The position numbers and the translations under genes were made by a program. A model generated the notes under the pieces. That model was not told where the DNA came from. It saw only the letters and a list, made by a program, of their open reading frames with translations, and searched no databases. A stretch of 13,210 bases of DNA, taken from positions 1 through 13,210 of the forward strand of contig JAHFHI010000006.1 in NCBI GenBank assembly GCA_023246995.1. Reading direction: 5' to 3'. The DNA comes from Candidatus Omnitrophota bacterium (GTDB taxonomy: Bacteria > Omnitrophota > Omnitrophia > Omnitrophales > Aquincolibacteriaceae). Each line of letters begins with the position of its first letter. Positions within the stretch are counted from its first letter, which is position 1. Below, piece after piece: positions 1 to 6,389 of this stretch.

Positions 1-71
1 GCACCCACGACGGCGGCGAGGTCGGAACTGACTTTCAGGGGCTTCATAAACGCTGCATTCGCTTTTGGCAT
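1..71 (-). CDS. SWIB/MDM2-domain protein, N-terminal fragment (runs off left edge)
   Basis: Only the first 23 codons are in the window. The start ATG is at 71-69, preceded on the minus strand by a strong AAGGAG Shine-Dalgarno eight bases upstream, which fixes the start. The readable protein begins MPKANAAFMKPLKV and continues SSDLAAVVG. The F-M-K-P-L-x-x-S-x-x-L-A-x-V-V-G pattern matches, from memory, the opening of bacterial SWIB/MDM2 domains, the small helical fold best known from chlamydial SWIB proteins, where it is linked to chromatin or topoisomerase. The gene lies 98 bases downstream of nrdR in the same direction. It may be read through from that operon or have its own promoter. The identification rests on about 16 residues, so the family is likely but not proven, and the role (possibly DNA-binding or nucleoid-associated) is inferred only. 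Confidence 0.68.
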   Translation of the reverse strand, partial: MPKANAAFMKPLKVSSDLAAVVG

Positions 72-79
72 TAGAATAT

Positions 80-85
80 CTCCTT
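80..85 (-). promoter_or_regulatory. Shine-Dalgarno of the SWIB gene
   Basis: The minus strand reads AAGGAG here, eight bases before the ATG at 71-69. It is one of the best ribosome binding sites in the window and supports a real gene start even though only 71 bases of the gene are present. Confidence 0.75.
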
Positions 86-132
86 TTTTCGTTTCACGCG
101 GGATGATTCCCAGATGGCTCCATATTGCCTTG

Positions 133-152
133 CCTTGTTTTTTTTTTCAAGG
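133..152. repeat. Small inverted repeat with a ten-base A/T loop
   Basis: Plus strand CCTTG, ten T residues, CAAGG: a perfect five-pair stem. It lies 18 bases after the nrdR stop. It lacks a trailing T-run on either strand, so its role is unclear. Confidence 0.4.
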
Positions 153-169
153 GGTTTTCGCGCCCGGCC

Positions 170-622
170 TTATTTGGGCAAAAGGGCCTTGATCTCCTTC
201 ATGAAATGACTCACATCCTGAAACTCGCGATAAACGCTCGCAAAACGCACATACGCGATCTGATCTGCCTTGGCAAGCCGCTGCATGATGTACTCCCCGA
301 TCACTCTTGAGGAAACCTCTTTTTCGTATTTTTCCCGGAGCACTTTCTCAAGGTCATCGATGATCTTGTCCTGCTCGGCCAGAGGGACCGCCCTTTTTTC
401 GCAGGCCTTGCGGATGCCGGCCAAAGACTTGTGCCTCTCGTAGGGCTCGCGGCGCAAATCCTTTTTGATCACGTAAAGCGGAATTTCCTCGATGCGTTCA
501 TAGGTCGTATACCGGCGCGAGCAAGCCTCGCACTCACGGCGGCGGCGGATCACCGTGCCGCCGTTGGCCGCGCGGGAGTCAATGACTTTGTCGTTTTCTT
601 TCTTACAAAAGGGGCAGCGCAT
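170..622 (-). CDS. nrdR: Transcriptional repressor NrdR
   Basis: NrdR is the nucleotide-sensing repressor of ribonucleotide reductase genes. It binds NrdR boxes through an N-terminal zinc ribbon and senses ATP/dATP through an ATP-cone domain. This 150-residue protein has the usual family length. The zinc ligands Cys3, Cys6, Cys31 and Cys34 are present (MRCPFC near the start, CEAC at 31-34), followed by the basic RRRRE and RRYTTYER segments typical of the family. The ATP cone covers about residues 47-137, ending in the typical YVRFASVYREF stretch. The ATG shares its A with the glyA stop codon (TGATG), implying translational coupling, and no strong Shine-Dalgarno is needed or seen. It is the last gene of the purM-nrdR operon. 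Adjacency of glyA and nrdR occurs in other bacteria. No ribonucleotide reductase gene lies in the window, so its targets are elsewhere. Confidence 0.96.
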   Translation of the reverse strand: MRCPFCKKENDKVIDSRAANGGTVIRRRRECEACSRRYTTYERIEEIPLYVIKKDLRREPYERHKSLAGIRKACEKRAVPLAEQDKIIDDLEKVLREKYEKEVSSRVIGEYIMQRLAKADQIAYVRFASVYREFQDVSHFMKEIKALLPK

Positions 623-1926
623 CAGGAATGCTCGAGGAGTTCCGGATAGAGTGGATATTTACGGGTAAGGGCTTCCACCTGGGCCCGGATGCCGGCCAGA
701 TGGGACTCTTCATGCGGCGCCTTCAAGGTTTCCTCAATCCAGCCCGCGATAAGCTCCATTTCATTCTCCCCCATCCCCCGGGTCGTAACCGCAGGAGTGC
801 CGAGACGGATCCCGGAGGCTTTAAAGGGCGATTCCTGATCAAACGGAATCACGTTCTTATTGACCGTAATCTTGACCCGGTCGAGGGCTTCCTGGACATC
901 CTTGCCGGTAAACCCCTTGACCTTGACGTCCGCCAAAAGGAGATGGTTGTCGGTGCCTCCGGACACGATCCTAAATCCACGCTTGGCCATGGCCGATGCC
1001 AGGCGCGCGGCATTTTTCACAACTTGTCCGGCGTAATCCTTAAATTCCGGACTCATCGCTTCTTTGAGAGCCACGGCCTTGGCGGCAATCACATGCATCA
1101 GGGGGCCGCCCTGAATGCCCGGAAAAACCGCGGAGTCAATGGCTTTGGCATAAGCCTCGCGTGACAGGATCAACCCTGCCCGGGGACCGCGCAGGGTCTT
1201 GTGCGTGGTCGTGGTGACCACATCCGCGTACGGGACCGGATTCGGATGGAGCCCGGCCGCCACAAGACCGGCGAAATGGGCCATGTCCACCATGAGCAGC
1301 GCGCCCGCCTTGTCGGCAATTTCCCGGCCGCGTTTGAAATCAATCACCCGGGGATAGGCCGAAGCGCCCATGAGAAGCATCTTGGGCTTGTGTTCCAGGG
1401 CAAGCCTCTCAAGCTCGGCATAATCAATGCGCTCGTCGTTGGGGCTCACGCCGTAAGAGATGATATCGTAAAATTTCCCCGAGAAATTCATTTTATGGCC
1501 GTGGGAAAGATGGCCGCCGTGAGAAAGATCCATGGCCAGAATTTTGGACCCGGTTTCAAGGAGCGCGACGAACACCGCGATATTGGCCGAGGTCCCGGAA
1601 TGAGGCTGGACATTGGCATGCTCGGCTCCGAAAAGGGCCTTGGCCCGGTCCATGGCAAGGCGCTCCACAATGTCCACGCACTCGCACCCGCCGTACCAGC
1701 GTTTGGACGGATAGCCTTCGGCGTACTTGTTGGTGAGCACCGACCCGGCGGCTTCCAGAACAGCCTGGGACGTGAAGTTTTCGCTCGCAATGAGCTCGAT
1801 GTTTTCATTCTGGCGGCGGACCTCGGCCTGAACGGCCTGGTAAATCTCGGGGTCGGTCGTCTTTAAATGGCTAGCCACGGATGTGCTTTTGCTCATAGGC
1901 TTTGATTTTGTTAACCCGCTCGGCAT
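622..1926 (-). CDS. glyA: Serine hydroxymethyltransferase
   Basis: GlyA is a cytosolic PLP enzyme converting serine and tetrahydrofolate to glycine and 5,10-methylene-THF, the main one-carbon source for purine and thymidylate synthesis. The chosen start (ATG 1926-1924) gives 434 residues. It is preferred because AAGGAGG lies five bases upstream; an in-frame upstream ATG at 1953 has no support, and a later ATG at 1896 lacks a Shine-Dalgarno. Family motifs are clear: LIASENFTS near residue 45, [15 protein letters not shown] near 70, a VDMAHFAGL segment with the PLP-interacting Asp near 214, and [12 protein letters not shown] carrying the PLP Schiff-base lysine near residue 243. The N-terminus carries about 20 extra residues rich in Ser and Lys before the family's usual [10 protein letters not shown] start, a consequence of beginning inside rpiB. 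The gene overlaps the rpiB end by 56 bases and its stop overlaps the nrdR start by one base. Confidence 0.96.
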   Translation of the reverse strand: MPSGLTKSKPMSKSTSVASHLKTTDPEIYQAVQAEVRRQNENIELIASENFTSQAVLEAAGSVLTNKYAEGYPSKRWYGGCECVDIVERLAMDRAKALFGAEHANVQPHSGTSANIAVFVALLETGSKILAMDLSHGGHLSHGHKMNFSGKFYDIISYGVSPNDERIDYAELERLALEHKPKMLLMGASAYPRVIDFKRGREIADKAGALLMVDMAHFAGLVAAGLHPNPVPYADVVTTTTHKTLRGPRAGLILSREAYAKAIDSAVFPGIQGGPLMHVIAAKAVALKEAMSPEFKDYAGQVVKNAARLASAMAKRGFRIVSGGTDNHLLLADVKVKGFTGKDVQEALDRVKITVNKNVIPFDQESPFKASGIRLGTPAVTTRGMGENEMELIAGWIEETLKAPHEESHLAGIRAQVEALTRKYPLYPELLEHS

Positions 1927-2323
1927 GGCGTCCTCCTTCAAAGGGGGTGTCAATCCAGTTTTCTAAAATAGGCTCGATCAGGGCCGGGGAAAGAAATCCG
2001 GTGCCCAGGATGATCATATTGGAATCATTATGCGCGCGCGCGAGCCTTGCCTCTTCGACACGGCCGACCAGCGCGGCGCGGACTCCGAGAACTTTATTGG
2101 CCGCGATCGCGCTGCCGATCCCGGTGTAACAGGCGCCCACCGCCCTGTCGGCCCCGCCCTGGGCAACAAGCCCGGCGGCTTTCAGGATCGGGTCCGGGTA
2201 ATCCATGGACTCCGGGCCGTTCGTGCCGCAATCAATCACTTCAATGCCGCGTTTTTTTAAAAAATCGAGAACTCTCGATTTGATTTCAAATCCGCGATGA
2301 TCACAGGCAAATGCGATTTTCAT
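1871..2323 (-). CDS. rpiB: Ribose-5-phosphate isomerase B
   Basis: RpiB interconverts ribose 5-phosphate and ribulose 5-phosphate in the pentose phosphate pathway, feeding PRPP and purine synthesis. The 150 residues match the RpiB/LacAB family length. The start reads [15 protein letters not shown] with the substrate-binding Asp8-His9. The active-site loop [15 protein letters not shown] supplies Cys65 (the base in E. coli-type enzymes) and Thr67. His98 lies in [11 protein letters not shown], and the C-terminal [10 protein letters not shown] at 128-137 is the usual family ending. The loop reads ACYTG where many members have ICGTG, but the Cys and Thr are kept. The ATG is nine bases after the stop of the upstream fusion gene, with only a weak Shine-Dalgarno, suggesting coupling. 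Its last 56 bases also encode the glyA N-terminus in another frame. A LacAB-type galactose-6-phosphate isomerase is less likely, given the housekeeping context. Confidence 0.94.
   Translation of the reverse strand: MKIAFACDHRGFEIKSRVLDFLKKRGIEVIDCGTNGPESMDYPDPILKAAGLVAQGGADRAVGACYTGIGSAIAANKVLGVRAALVGRVEEARLARAHNDSNMIILGTGFLSPALIEPILENWIDTPFEGGRHAERVNKIKAYEQKHIRG
1932..1938 (-). promoter_or_regulatory. glyA Shine-Dalgarno embedded in the rpiB coding sequence
   Basis: The minus strand reads AAGGAGG five bases before the glyA ATG at 1926. The same bases are the codons for Glu129-Gly130-Gly131 of RpiB, within the conserved FEGGRH motif. This site decides the glyA start and makes the rpiB/glyA overlap 56 bases. 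Confidence 0.8.
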
Positions 2324-2332
2324 ATTCCGGGG

Positions 2333-3400
2333 TTATCCGACGATTTCATTCCAAAAATCTTTGATCTTTTTCTCAATCCCCTCGATGGCGTCTTCATACT
2401 GACGCATCCCCATGCCGATCGGGTCAATGATATGAAAAACCTTGATCTTGTCTTTGACATCCGGCACAAGTCCGGTGATAAATGAAAAATGCTCGGCACT
2501 CATGGCAAAGATCACGTCCGCGGCAAGCATGTCCTCCCGCGTACACGGCCGCGAGCGATGATCCTCGATGTTAATCTCCCGGTTCTTCATGACCAGCTGC
2601 GCTTCGGTCGTGGCGCTTGCCCCGGAGCGCGCTCCGATCCCGCAGGAAGAAACTTCGATTTGGATCTCAAGCCCCTTGCGGCGCAGCATCGCCTCCAGAA
2701 GCCCGGCCGCCATCGGCGAGCGGCAGGAATTGCCCGTACAGACAAATAAGATTTTTTTGCGCGGAAACCGTCCGTTTCGAATATTTTCCAGGCACGTTTC
2801 AATCTCGGACGCCATAGCGCCTTTGCGCACAAGCACGGGCGCGGCGCCGGTCAGATCAACAATCGTGGAGTCCTGGCCGATTTCGGCAGGCCCGCCGTCG
2901 ATAATATAGTCGAGCTGCCCGCCAAGGGTATTAAAAACCTCCTGCGCCGTCTTGGCCGAAGGCTGGCCGCTTATATTGGCGCTTGTCCCGAGAAACGGTT
3001 CGCCCGCGGAGGTAATCAGCGCGCAAGTAATCTTGCTTTGGGGAAAGCGCACACCCGCCTTTTCCCCGGTTTTTGTGGGCAGAATCATCGTGAGCGGCCC
3101 AGGCCAAAAACGCTTGGCCAGAAAACGCATCTCCGGGGTACGCTTGACCCCGAGCATCTCGAGCATCTCGGAACTCGCGATATGGTAAGAATAATATTTT
3201 CCGGGCTCTCTTTTTTTGATCCCGTCAAGCGCGGCCTCAATCCCGGGAGCGCTCATCGCCCCGCCGATCCCGTAGACGGTTTCGGTCGGGAAAGCCACGA
3301 CTTTCCCGGCCCGGCTGGCCCGGGCAACTTCACGCATGCGGGAAATATCGGGATCCCTCGGATCCATTTTGAGCATCACGGCTGTTTTCATCTGAACCAC
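2333..3400 (-). CDS. Fusion: TsaC/Sua5 (YrdC) threonylcarbamoyl-AMP synthase + low-molecular-weight phosphatase
   Basis: This 355-residue protein joins two enzymes that are usually separate. Residues about 14-205 form a YrdC/TsaC domain, which makes threonylcarbamoyl-AMP from threonine, bicarbonate and ATP for tRNA t6A37. Visible motifs are AFPTETVYGIG (36-46), IKKRE (61-65), RFWPGPLT (97-104) and GTSANISG (138-145). Residues 216-355 form a low-molecular-weight phosphatase domain with P-loop CTGNSCRS (catalytic Cys221, Arg227) and the general-acid Asp-Pro at 326-327. The GTG at 3400 is chosen because GGAGGT lies nine bases upstream; the ATG three codons later would be 18 bases away. The P-loop resembles both protein-arginine phosphatase YwlE (CTGNTCRS) and arsenate reductases (CTGNSCRS), so the substrate is uncertain. 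In Bacillus subtilis ywlC, ywlE, ywlF(rpiB) and glyA lie close together, which supports an ancestral adjacency that became a fusion here. Confidence 0.93.
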   Translation of the reverse strand: MVQMKTAVMLKMDPRDPDISRMREVARASRAGKVVAFPTETVYGIGGAMSAPGIEAALDGIKKREPGKYYSYHIASSEMLEMLGVKRTPEMRFLAKRFWPGPLTMILPTKTGEKAGVRFPQSKITCALITSAGEPFLGTSANISGQPSAKTAQEVFNTLGGQLDYIIDGGPAEIGQDSTIVDLTGAAPVLVRKGAMASEIETCLENIRNGRFPRKKILFVCTGNSCRSPMAAGLLEAMLRRKGLEIQIEVSSCGIGARSGASATTEAQLVMKNREINIEDHRSRPCTREDMLAADVIFAMSAEHFSFITGLVPDVKDKIKVFHIIDPIGMGMRQYEDAIEGIEKKIKDFWNEIVG

Positions 3401-3409
3401 TTTGGGTTT

Positions 3410-3415
3410 ACCTCC
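3410..3415 (-). promoter_or_regulatory. Shine-Dalgarno that selects the GTG start of the YrdC-phosphatase fusion
   Basis: The minus strand reads GGAGGT in the 18-base gap after the purE stop. It lies nine bases before the GTG at 3400 and eighteen before the first ATG at 3391. The spacing favours the GTG. Confidence 0.7.
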
Positions 3416-3418
3416 GGC

Positions 3419-3931
3419 CTAAGCACCGGCAGACAGCTTCTTTTGAAGTTCCTCGTCTTTTTGGCGAACGCCGCTGGCGAGACGTTCTTTAAATTGAACG
3501 AGTTTGCCGGAAACAGCGGCGTCAGAAATACCCAGGATTTGCGCGGCTAGGATCCCGGCGTTGCGCGCCCCGGCTTTTCCCACGGCGACCGTGGCCACGG
3601 GAATTCCCGCGGGCATCTGCACGGTAGCGAGCAGCGCGTCAAAACCCGCGAGCGGCGAAGAATTGATAGGCACTCCGATCACCGGAAGGGTCGTATGCGC
3701 GGCCACGACTCCGGCCAGATGCGCGGCGCCGCCGGCCCCGGCAATTAAAACTTTTAAGCCGCGCCCCGCGGCCCCCGAGGCAAACGCGGCGACAAGCTCC
3801 GGGCTCCGGTGAGCCGAAAGAACATGCATCTCGCAGGGAATCTTAAACTCTTCGAGGGCGTTCCAGGCTTCTCTCATAATTTCAAGATCGGAATCACTCC
3901 CCATCAGAATGGCAACTTTGGGTCCGCTCAT
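3419..3931 (-). CDS. purE: N5-carboxyaminoimidazole ribonucleotide mutase (class I PurE)
   Basis: PurE catalyses the carboxylation-rearrangement step giving CAIR in de novo purine synthesis. The 170 residues match the family length. The motifs are GSDSD at 11-15, the active-site loop VLSAHRSPE with His41, and [12 protein letters not shown] with His71, followed by LPVIGVP. These fit the bacterial class I enzyme, which rearranges N5-CAIR made by PurK, rather than the CO2-using class II form. No purK is in the window. The ATG has a good Shine-Dalgarno (GGAGGT, six bases away) inside the end of purD, and the genes overlap by four bases (ATGA). Residues after about 155 form a charged helical tail. 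Confidence 0.95.
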   Translation of the reverse strand: MSGPKVAILMGSDSDLEIMREAWNALEEFKIPCEMHVLSAHRSPELVAAFASGAAGRGLKVLIAGAGGAAHLAGVVAAHTTLPVIGVPINSSPLAGFDALLATVQMPAGIPVATVAVGKAGARNAGILAAQILGISDAAVSGKLVQFKERLASGVRQKDEELQKKLSAGA

Positions 3932-5208
3932 CGCAGCACCTCCAGAGCTCTCCGGCCGATATCGCGCCTGTAAAATCCGCCCTGAAAACGGACATGGGCG
4001 ATCTCGGTGTAGGCTTTTTCGTAAGCCGCCCGGAGCGTATCCCCGAGCGCCGTCACCGCAAGCACCCGGCCTCCGGCGGTGACAAAGTGACTTTTCTCAT
4101 TCATCGCGGTGCCGGCATGAAAGATAAAAACATCCGGCTTGCGCGCGGCCGCCGACAAGCCGTCGATCACAAAACCCTTGTCATAGTGGCCCGGATAGCC
4201 CCCCGAGGCCATCACCACGGCAAGACAACCCTTGTCGTGCCATTCCAGGGTTTCGGTATCAAGCCTGCCTTTGGCGATTTGTAAAAGCACGGGGAGGAGA
4301 TCGGACTTAAGGCGCGGAAGAACCGCCTGCGCCTCCGGATCTCCGAAGCGGCAATTATATTCCAACACCACCGGGCCGTTTTTAGTAAGCATCACTCCCG
4401 CGTAAAGAAGCCCCTGATAGGGCGTGCCCTCGCGCGCCATGCCTGCGATCATGGGGCGTATCACAAGATCCACGATCTGCGAAAATTTTTCTTCCGAAAG
4501 AAACGGGCAGGGCGAATAAGCTCCCATCCCGCCGGTGTTGGGGCCGCGGTCATGATCATAGGCGCGCTTGTGGTCCTGCGAGCTGGCAAGCGGAATGATC
4601 CTTTCGCCGTCGCTTAGCGCGAGGATCGAAACCTCTTCGCCTTCGAGTTTTTTTTCAACCACGACCCGGCTTCCGGCCGCGCCGAAAACCCCTTCGGTCA
4701 TAATCCGGTCAAGCGCGGCGACGGCTTCCTGCGAAGTCTCGCAAATGCTGACGCCTTTTCCCTGGGCAAGACCGTCGGCTTTGATCACCACCGGCATTTC
4801 CGTTTCCACGCAATAGTGCTTGGCTTCATTGATATGGGCGAAGACTTCGTAATCGGCGGTGGGAATATTGAACTTGGTCATGAGTTCTTTGGCAAAGGCT
4901 TTGCTTCCTTCGAGCATGGCGGCGGCCTTGGAGGGGCCGAATATCGGAAGGCCTTCTTTCCGGAAGAGATCGACGATCCCATCCACAAGCGGCGCTTCGG
5001 GCCCCACGATCGTAAGGTCAATCGCCTGGGCTTTGGCAAAATCAAGGAGGCCCTGAATATCCGAAGCAGCAATGGGCCGGCACTCGGCCACCTGGGCAAT
5101 GCCCGCGTTTCCCGGAGCCGCGTAGAGTTTGCTAAGAAGAGGGCTTTGAGCAATCTTCCAGGCCAGGGCGTGTTCCCTGCCGCCGGAGCCGATAATCAAA
5201 ACTTTCAT
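3928..5208 (-). CDS. purD: Phosphoribosylamine-glycine ligase (GAR synthetase)
   Basis: PurD uses ATP to join glycine to 5-phosphoribosylamine, step 2 of purine synthesis; the glycine may come from GlyA of the same operon. The 426 residues match bacterial monofunctional PurD. The N-terminal Rossmann-like part has GSGGREHA at 7-14 and YAAPGNAGIA at 29-38. The ATP-grasp part (about 100-320) has VIKADGLAQGKGV (141-153), NTGGMGAYSP (224-233) and EYNCRFGDPEAQ (283-294), which contains the Mg-binding Glu and Asn. The C-terminal domain ends with GGFYRRDIGRRAL. The ATG lies in an ATGA overlap with the purM stop, with GGAGGT three bases upstream, so purM and purD are translationally coupled. No fusion to PurM or PurN is seen. 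Confidence 0.97.
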   Translation of the reverse strand: MKVLIIGSGGREHALAWKIAQSPLLSKLYAAPGNAGIAQVAECRPIAASDIQGLLDFAKAQAIDLTIVGPEAPLVDGIVDLFRKEGLPIFGPSKAAAMLEGSKAFAKELMTKFNIPTADYEVFAHINEAKHYCVETEMPVVIKADGLAQGKGVSICETSQEAVAALDRIMTEGVFGAAGSRVVVEKKLEGEEVSILALSDGERIIPLASSQDHKRAYDHDRGPNTGGMGAYSPCPFLSEEKFSQIVDLVIRPMIAGMAREGTPYQGLLYAGVMLTKNGPVVLEYNCRFGDPEAQAVLPRLKSDLLPVLLQIAKGRLDTETLEWHDKGCLAVVMASGGYPGHYDKGFVIDGLSAAARKPDVFIFHAGTAMNEKSHFVTAGGRVLAVTALGDTLRAAYEKAYTEIAHVRFQGGFYRRDIGRRALEVLR

Positions 5209-6236
5209 ACCACCTCCACGGAATGTTCCGACGCGCGGCGCTTTTCCATAATCTCTCCGATCATCCAGGACTTGTGCCCAAGATCGCTCAAAGCCTTGCG
5301 GGCACGCCCGCTAGCGGCCTTGGGCATGAGAAGACACATGCCGATTCCGAGGTTAAACGTGCGCATCATTTCGAAGCTCGATATGTTACCAGAATCCCTG
5401 ACCAAATCAAAGAGCTTCGGCTTCGGCCATGAGGATTCAAAAATGCGCGCTTTGAGGCCGGAAGGAATAACGCGCGGAAGATTGTCGACCATGCCCCCGC
5501 CCGTGATATTGGCCGCGGCGCTCACCGGAAATTTCCGAAGCATCGCAAGCACGGGTTTTACATAGATACGGGTCGGCGTAAGAAGCTCGCGGCCGATTTT
5601 TCCCTTCAGCTCCCGGGCGGAAAATATCTTTCGCAAAAGCGAATAACCGTTGGAATGAAAACCCGATGAGGCAATGCCGAGCACCGCATCCCCCGCGCGA
5701 ACCCGCCCGCCGTCAAGCGCCTCGCGGCGCTCCACGATTCCGACCGAAAAACCGGCCAGGTCATACTGCGCGGCGCCGGGCCCGGCATGGGAATAAAAAC
5801 CGGGCATCACCGCGGTCTCGCCGCCCACCAAAGCGCATCCGGCCTCACGGCATCCCGAGACGATGCCTTTTAAAACCTCGGCCATCACCGGAGCTTCGAA
5901 TTTGCCGGTGGCAAAATAATCAAGAAAGAAAACGGGTTTGGCGCCCGTGGTGATAAGGTCGTTCACGCACATGGCCACAAGGTCGATGCCGATCGTGTCA
6001 TGCCGCCCGCGGAGCCGCGCGATCTCAAGCTTAGTGCCCACGCCGTCGGTGGAAGAAACCAAAAGAGGGTCCTTGTAACCGCATGCCTTGAGGTCAAAAA
6101 GCGCGGCAAAACCCGTAGCGCTTCCCATCACGCCCGGGCGGCGCGTGGAGGCAATTAGCGCTTTAATTCTGCGGTTAAAAGAGGGCTCGCCTTTCAGATG
6201 CGGCACCCCCGCTTTTTCATAGGTCCAGCTTTTCAT
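5205..6236 (-). CDS. purM: Phosphoribosylformylglycinamidine cyclo-ligase (AIR synthetase)
   Basis: PurM cyclises FGAM to AIR with ATP, step 5 of purine synthesis, and so supplies the substrate that is carboxylated before the PurE step. The 343 residues match the family. Motifs are RRPGVMG near 32-38, the ATP-binding STDGVGTK (62-69), GIDLVAMCVNDL (83-94), VGGETAVMPGFY (137-148) and a C-terminal RTFNLGIGM. The start MKSWTYEKAGV aligns with the usual TYKDAGV opening, so the ATG at 6236 is sound. It is the first gene of the operon. No Shine-Dalgarno precedes it (the bases before ATG are CTCTCTC), and a TATACT hexamer ends ten bases upstream, so the message may be leaderless or nearly so. A terminator of the preceding giant gene ends about 42 bases upstream. 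Confidence 0.97.
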   Translation of the reverse strand: MKSWTYEKAGVPHLKGEPSFNRRIKALIASTRRPGVMGSATGFAALFDLKACGYKDPLLVSSTDGVGTKLEIARLRGRHDTIGIDLVAMCVNDLITTGAKPVFFLDYFATGKFEAPVMAEVLKGIVSGCREAGCALVGGETAVMPGFYSHAGPGAAQYDLAGFSVGIVERREALDGGRVRAGDAVLGIASSGFHSNGYSLLRKIFSARELKGKIGRELLTPTRIYVKPVLAMLRKFPVSAAANITGGGMVDNLPRVIPSGLKARIFESSWPKPKLFDLVRDSGNISSFEMMRTFNLGIGMCLLMPKAASGRARKALSDLGHKSWMIGEIMEKRRASEHSVEVV

Positions 6237-6246
6237 GAGAGAGCGA

Positions 6247-6252
6247 AGTATA
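6247..6252 (-). promoter_or_regulatory. Possible -10 element for the purM-nrdR operon
   Basis: The minus strand reads TATACT, five of six bases matching a sigma-70 -10 hexamer. It lies in the only gap where an operon promoter could sit between the upstream terminator and purM. The hexamers 16-18 bases upstream (GCCATT, AGCCAT, TAGCCA) do not resemble TTGACA, so the -35 is weak or absent. Initiation about seven bases downstream would leave only a few untranslated bases. Confidence 0.4.
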
Positions 6253-6277
6253 CCTTATGCGGCCCCAAAATGGCTAT

Positions 6278-6306
6278 GAAAAAGCTCTTTTTGGCAGAGC
6301 CCTTTC
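6278..6306 (-). terminator. Intrinsic terminator after the giant gene
   Basis: On the minus strand this reads as an 11-pair stem (GAAAGGGCTCT with AGAGCTTTTTC, including two G-U pairs) around a seven-base loop, GCCAAAA. Its core is GCTCT/AGAGC followed directly by five T residues. It lies 84 bases after the giant gene's stop and 42 bases before the purM start. It therefore separates the giant gene's transcript from the purine operon. Confidence 0.7.
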
Positions 6307-6323
6307 TTCCCCCAATCCAACAT

Positions 6324-6341
6324 TCTCTCCCGAAGGAGAGA
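6324..6341 (-). other. UUCG-capped hairpin in the giant gene's 3' untranslated region
   Basis: The minus strand reads TCTCTCC-TTCG-GGAGAGA, a perfect seven-pair stem closed by a C(UUCG)G tetraloop, one of the most stable known RNA loops. No U-run follows it directly; the intrinsic terminator lies about 18 bases further on. It may stabilise the 3' end of the transcript or assist termination. Confidence 0.6.
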
Positions 6342-6389
6342 CCCCTCTCGCATAGAGAAAATGACGGGTGAGTTTTCGTGATAAAACGC

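Larger units (their letters stand above)
72..169. other. Intergenic region between nrdR and the SWIB gene
   Basis: This 98-base stretch separates the nrdR stop from the SWIB start. It holds a small perfect inverted repeat at 133-152: CCTTG and CAAGG around ten A residues on the minus strand. No U-run follows it in the direction of transcription, so it is not a standard intrinsic terminator. A TTGAAA hexamer (150-145, minus) could act as a -35, but the sequence 17 bases further on (CAATAT) is a poor -10. No NrdR box was recognised. Whether SWIB is co-transcribed with nrdR is open. Confidence 0.5.

Noticed and set aside
1201..1866. A 221-codon plus-strand open frame opposite glyA
   Set aside because: The composition (rich in Gly, Arg and His) is that of a complement shadow of glyA, which is certain on the other strand.
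1951..1953. ATG at 1953 as the glyA start
   Set aside because: It would deepen the overlap with rpiB to 83 bases and has no Shine-Dalgarno, while the ATG at 1926 has AAGGAGG at good spacing.
4816..5565. A 249-codon plus-strand open frame opposite purM and purD
   Set aside because: It is antisense to two clearly conserved purine genes, and its translation shows no family-like motif. Long antisense frames are expected in GC-rich coding DNA.
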